7,610 nucleotides of DNA from Clostridia bacterium (GTDB taxonomy: Bacteria; Bacillota; Clostridia; Oscillospirales; CAG-272), in contig JAFQNM010000147.1 of the NCBI GenBank assembly GCA_017395885.1, positions 1 to 7,610 on the forward strand. Reading direction: 5' to 3'. The notes under the pieces were generated by a model. The model was given only the letters and a program-made list of their open reading frames with translations. It was not told where the DNA came from and made no database searches. Shown piece after piece: positions 7,401 to 7,610 of the stretch. Both the position numbers and the translations under genes were made by a program. Numbering within the stretch: position 1 is the first letter of the stretch; the number at the start of each line of letters is the position of its first letter.

Positions 7401-7599
7401 TATTGGCATATAAAATATGCCCACTTTGGGATACAAACATATCCGAGCCTGAGATAACGGAGGCAACCGGTCAAGCCTACTGCTGTTTCAGCCGACAGCT
7501 CAAGGGGGAGTAGCCTCTGTCTCAATTGTGTCTCGCACCGGCCGACACATCTCTGAAAGATCGACTTAGAAGCGTGATCCCTATCATTGCTTTGGTGGT

Positions 7600-7607
7600 A
7601 TTTTAGC
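7600..7607 (-). promoter_or_regulatory. Extended -10 element of the T-box/fusion promoter
   Basis: On the minus strand, the last bases of the window read GCTAAAAT preceded by TGT, giving an extended -10 of the form TG-N-TAAAAT (TAAAAT at 7605-7600). Transcription would start near 7593, just before the 5' base of Stem I, exactly where a T-box transcript should begin. The -35 region lies outside the window and cannot be checked. Confidence 0.65.
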
Positions 7608-7610
7608 ACA

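Larger units (their letters stand above)
7334..7593 (-). ncRNA. T-box riboswitch (tRNA-sensing leader) of the fusion gene
   Basis: The leader binds a specific tRNA and lets transcription continue only when that tRNA is uncharged. Seen on the minus strand: the Stem I base with a kink-turn-like motif (AGC, AATGATA, then GGGA at 7581-7578, facing the CCCTTGAGCT segment near 7506-7497); the helix GCTTCT/AGAGGC (7573-7568 with 7518-7513); an AGAGA motif (7553-7549 region); and a distal hairpin GTGTC/GACAC (7548-7544 with 7532-7528) whose loop contains the typical CGGTG. A hairpin GGATA/TATCC (7444-7429) and a 7-bp GGCATAT/ATATGCC hairpin (7421-7405) follow. The canonical T-box AGAGTGGTACCGCGG is at 7400-7386. 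Its antiterminator helices are AAGAG/CTCTT and GCGGAAG/CTTTCGT. The TGGT bulge (7396-7393) suits a tRNA ending ACCA. The specifier is not resolved: UAC (Tyr), CUC (Leu) and GCU (Ala) are candidates around 7514-7508. Confidence 0.94.

Noticed and set aside
4762..7440. Longer form of the fusion protein starting at ATG 7440
   Set aside because: The extra 49 codons run through the T-box sequence and its terminator and resemble no protein. The ATG lies in leader hairpins, while ATG 7293 has a well-spaced AAAGG.
7400..7609. Possible leader peptide of 69 codons on the minus strand
   Set aside because: The frame covers Stem I and the T-box, whose structures explain the sequence. The translation has no run of a regulatory amino acid, no ribosome site is visible, and its start precedes the predicted transcription start.

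Overview
The window looks like chromosomal DNA from an anaerobic Firmicute of the class Clostridia, most likely a Ruminococcaceae/Oscillospiraceae-type gut or rumen bacterium. This rests on the dnaG-rpoD order, the compact primary sigma factor, strong AGGAGG-type ribosome sites, a lipobox-type Gram-positive lipoprotein and a tRNA-sensing T-box leader. The genus is an inference and cannot be fixed from this sequence alone.

Left part, + strand: the 3' portion of dnaG (primase, cut by the window edge) is followed 29 nt later by a complete rpoD (primary sigma factor). This is the classic replication/transcription operon. A 294-nt gap follows rpoD. It holds overlapping inverted repeats and a strong sigma-A promoter, which drives a monocistronic gene for a 602-residue lipoprotein resembling the substrate-binding protein of a sugar/oligosaccharide ABC importer. 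No permease or ATPase gene lies beside it. A strong terminator with A and T tracts on its two sides ends this gene.

Right part, - strand: one long gene (843 codons) converges on the lipoprotein gene and has its own terminator. Its product fuses an N-terminal sugar-phosphate isomerase/epimerase-type TIM barrel, with apparently intact metal ligands, to a complete C-terminal acyl-CoA synthetase of the AMP-binding (ANL) superfamily. All main adenylation motifs and the catalytic lysine are present.

The most striking element lies directly upstream of this fusion gene: a full T-box riboswitch with an extended -10 promoter element, Stem I, T-box sequence, antiterminator and intrinsic terminator. The terminator ends about 40 nt before the start codon and no gene intervenes. 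Expression of the fusion enzyme should therefore rise when one particular tRNA is uncharged. T-boxes normally control aminoacyl-tRNA synthetases and amino-acid biosynthesis or transport genes, so the arrangement suggests that this enzyme serves amino-acid supply. One possibility is activation of a branched-chain or aryl acid for reductive carboxylation to an amino acid; that is a hypothesis. The specifier codon could not be fixed by eye, because the specifier loop is atypical.
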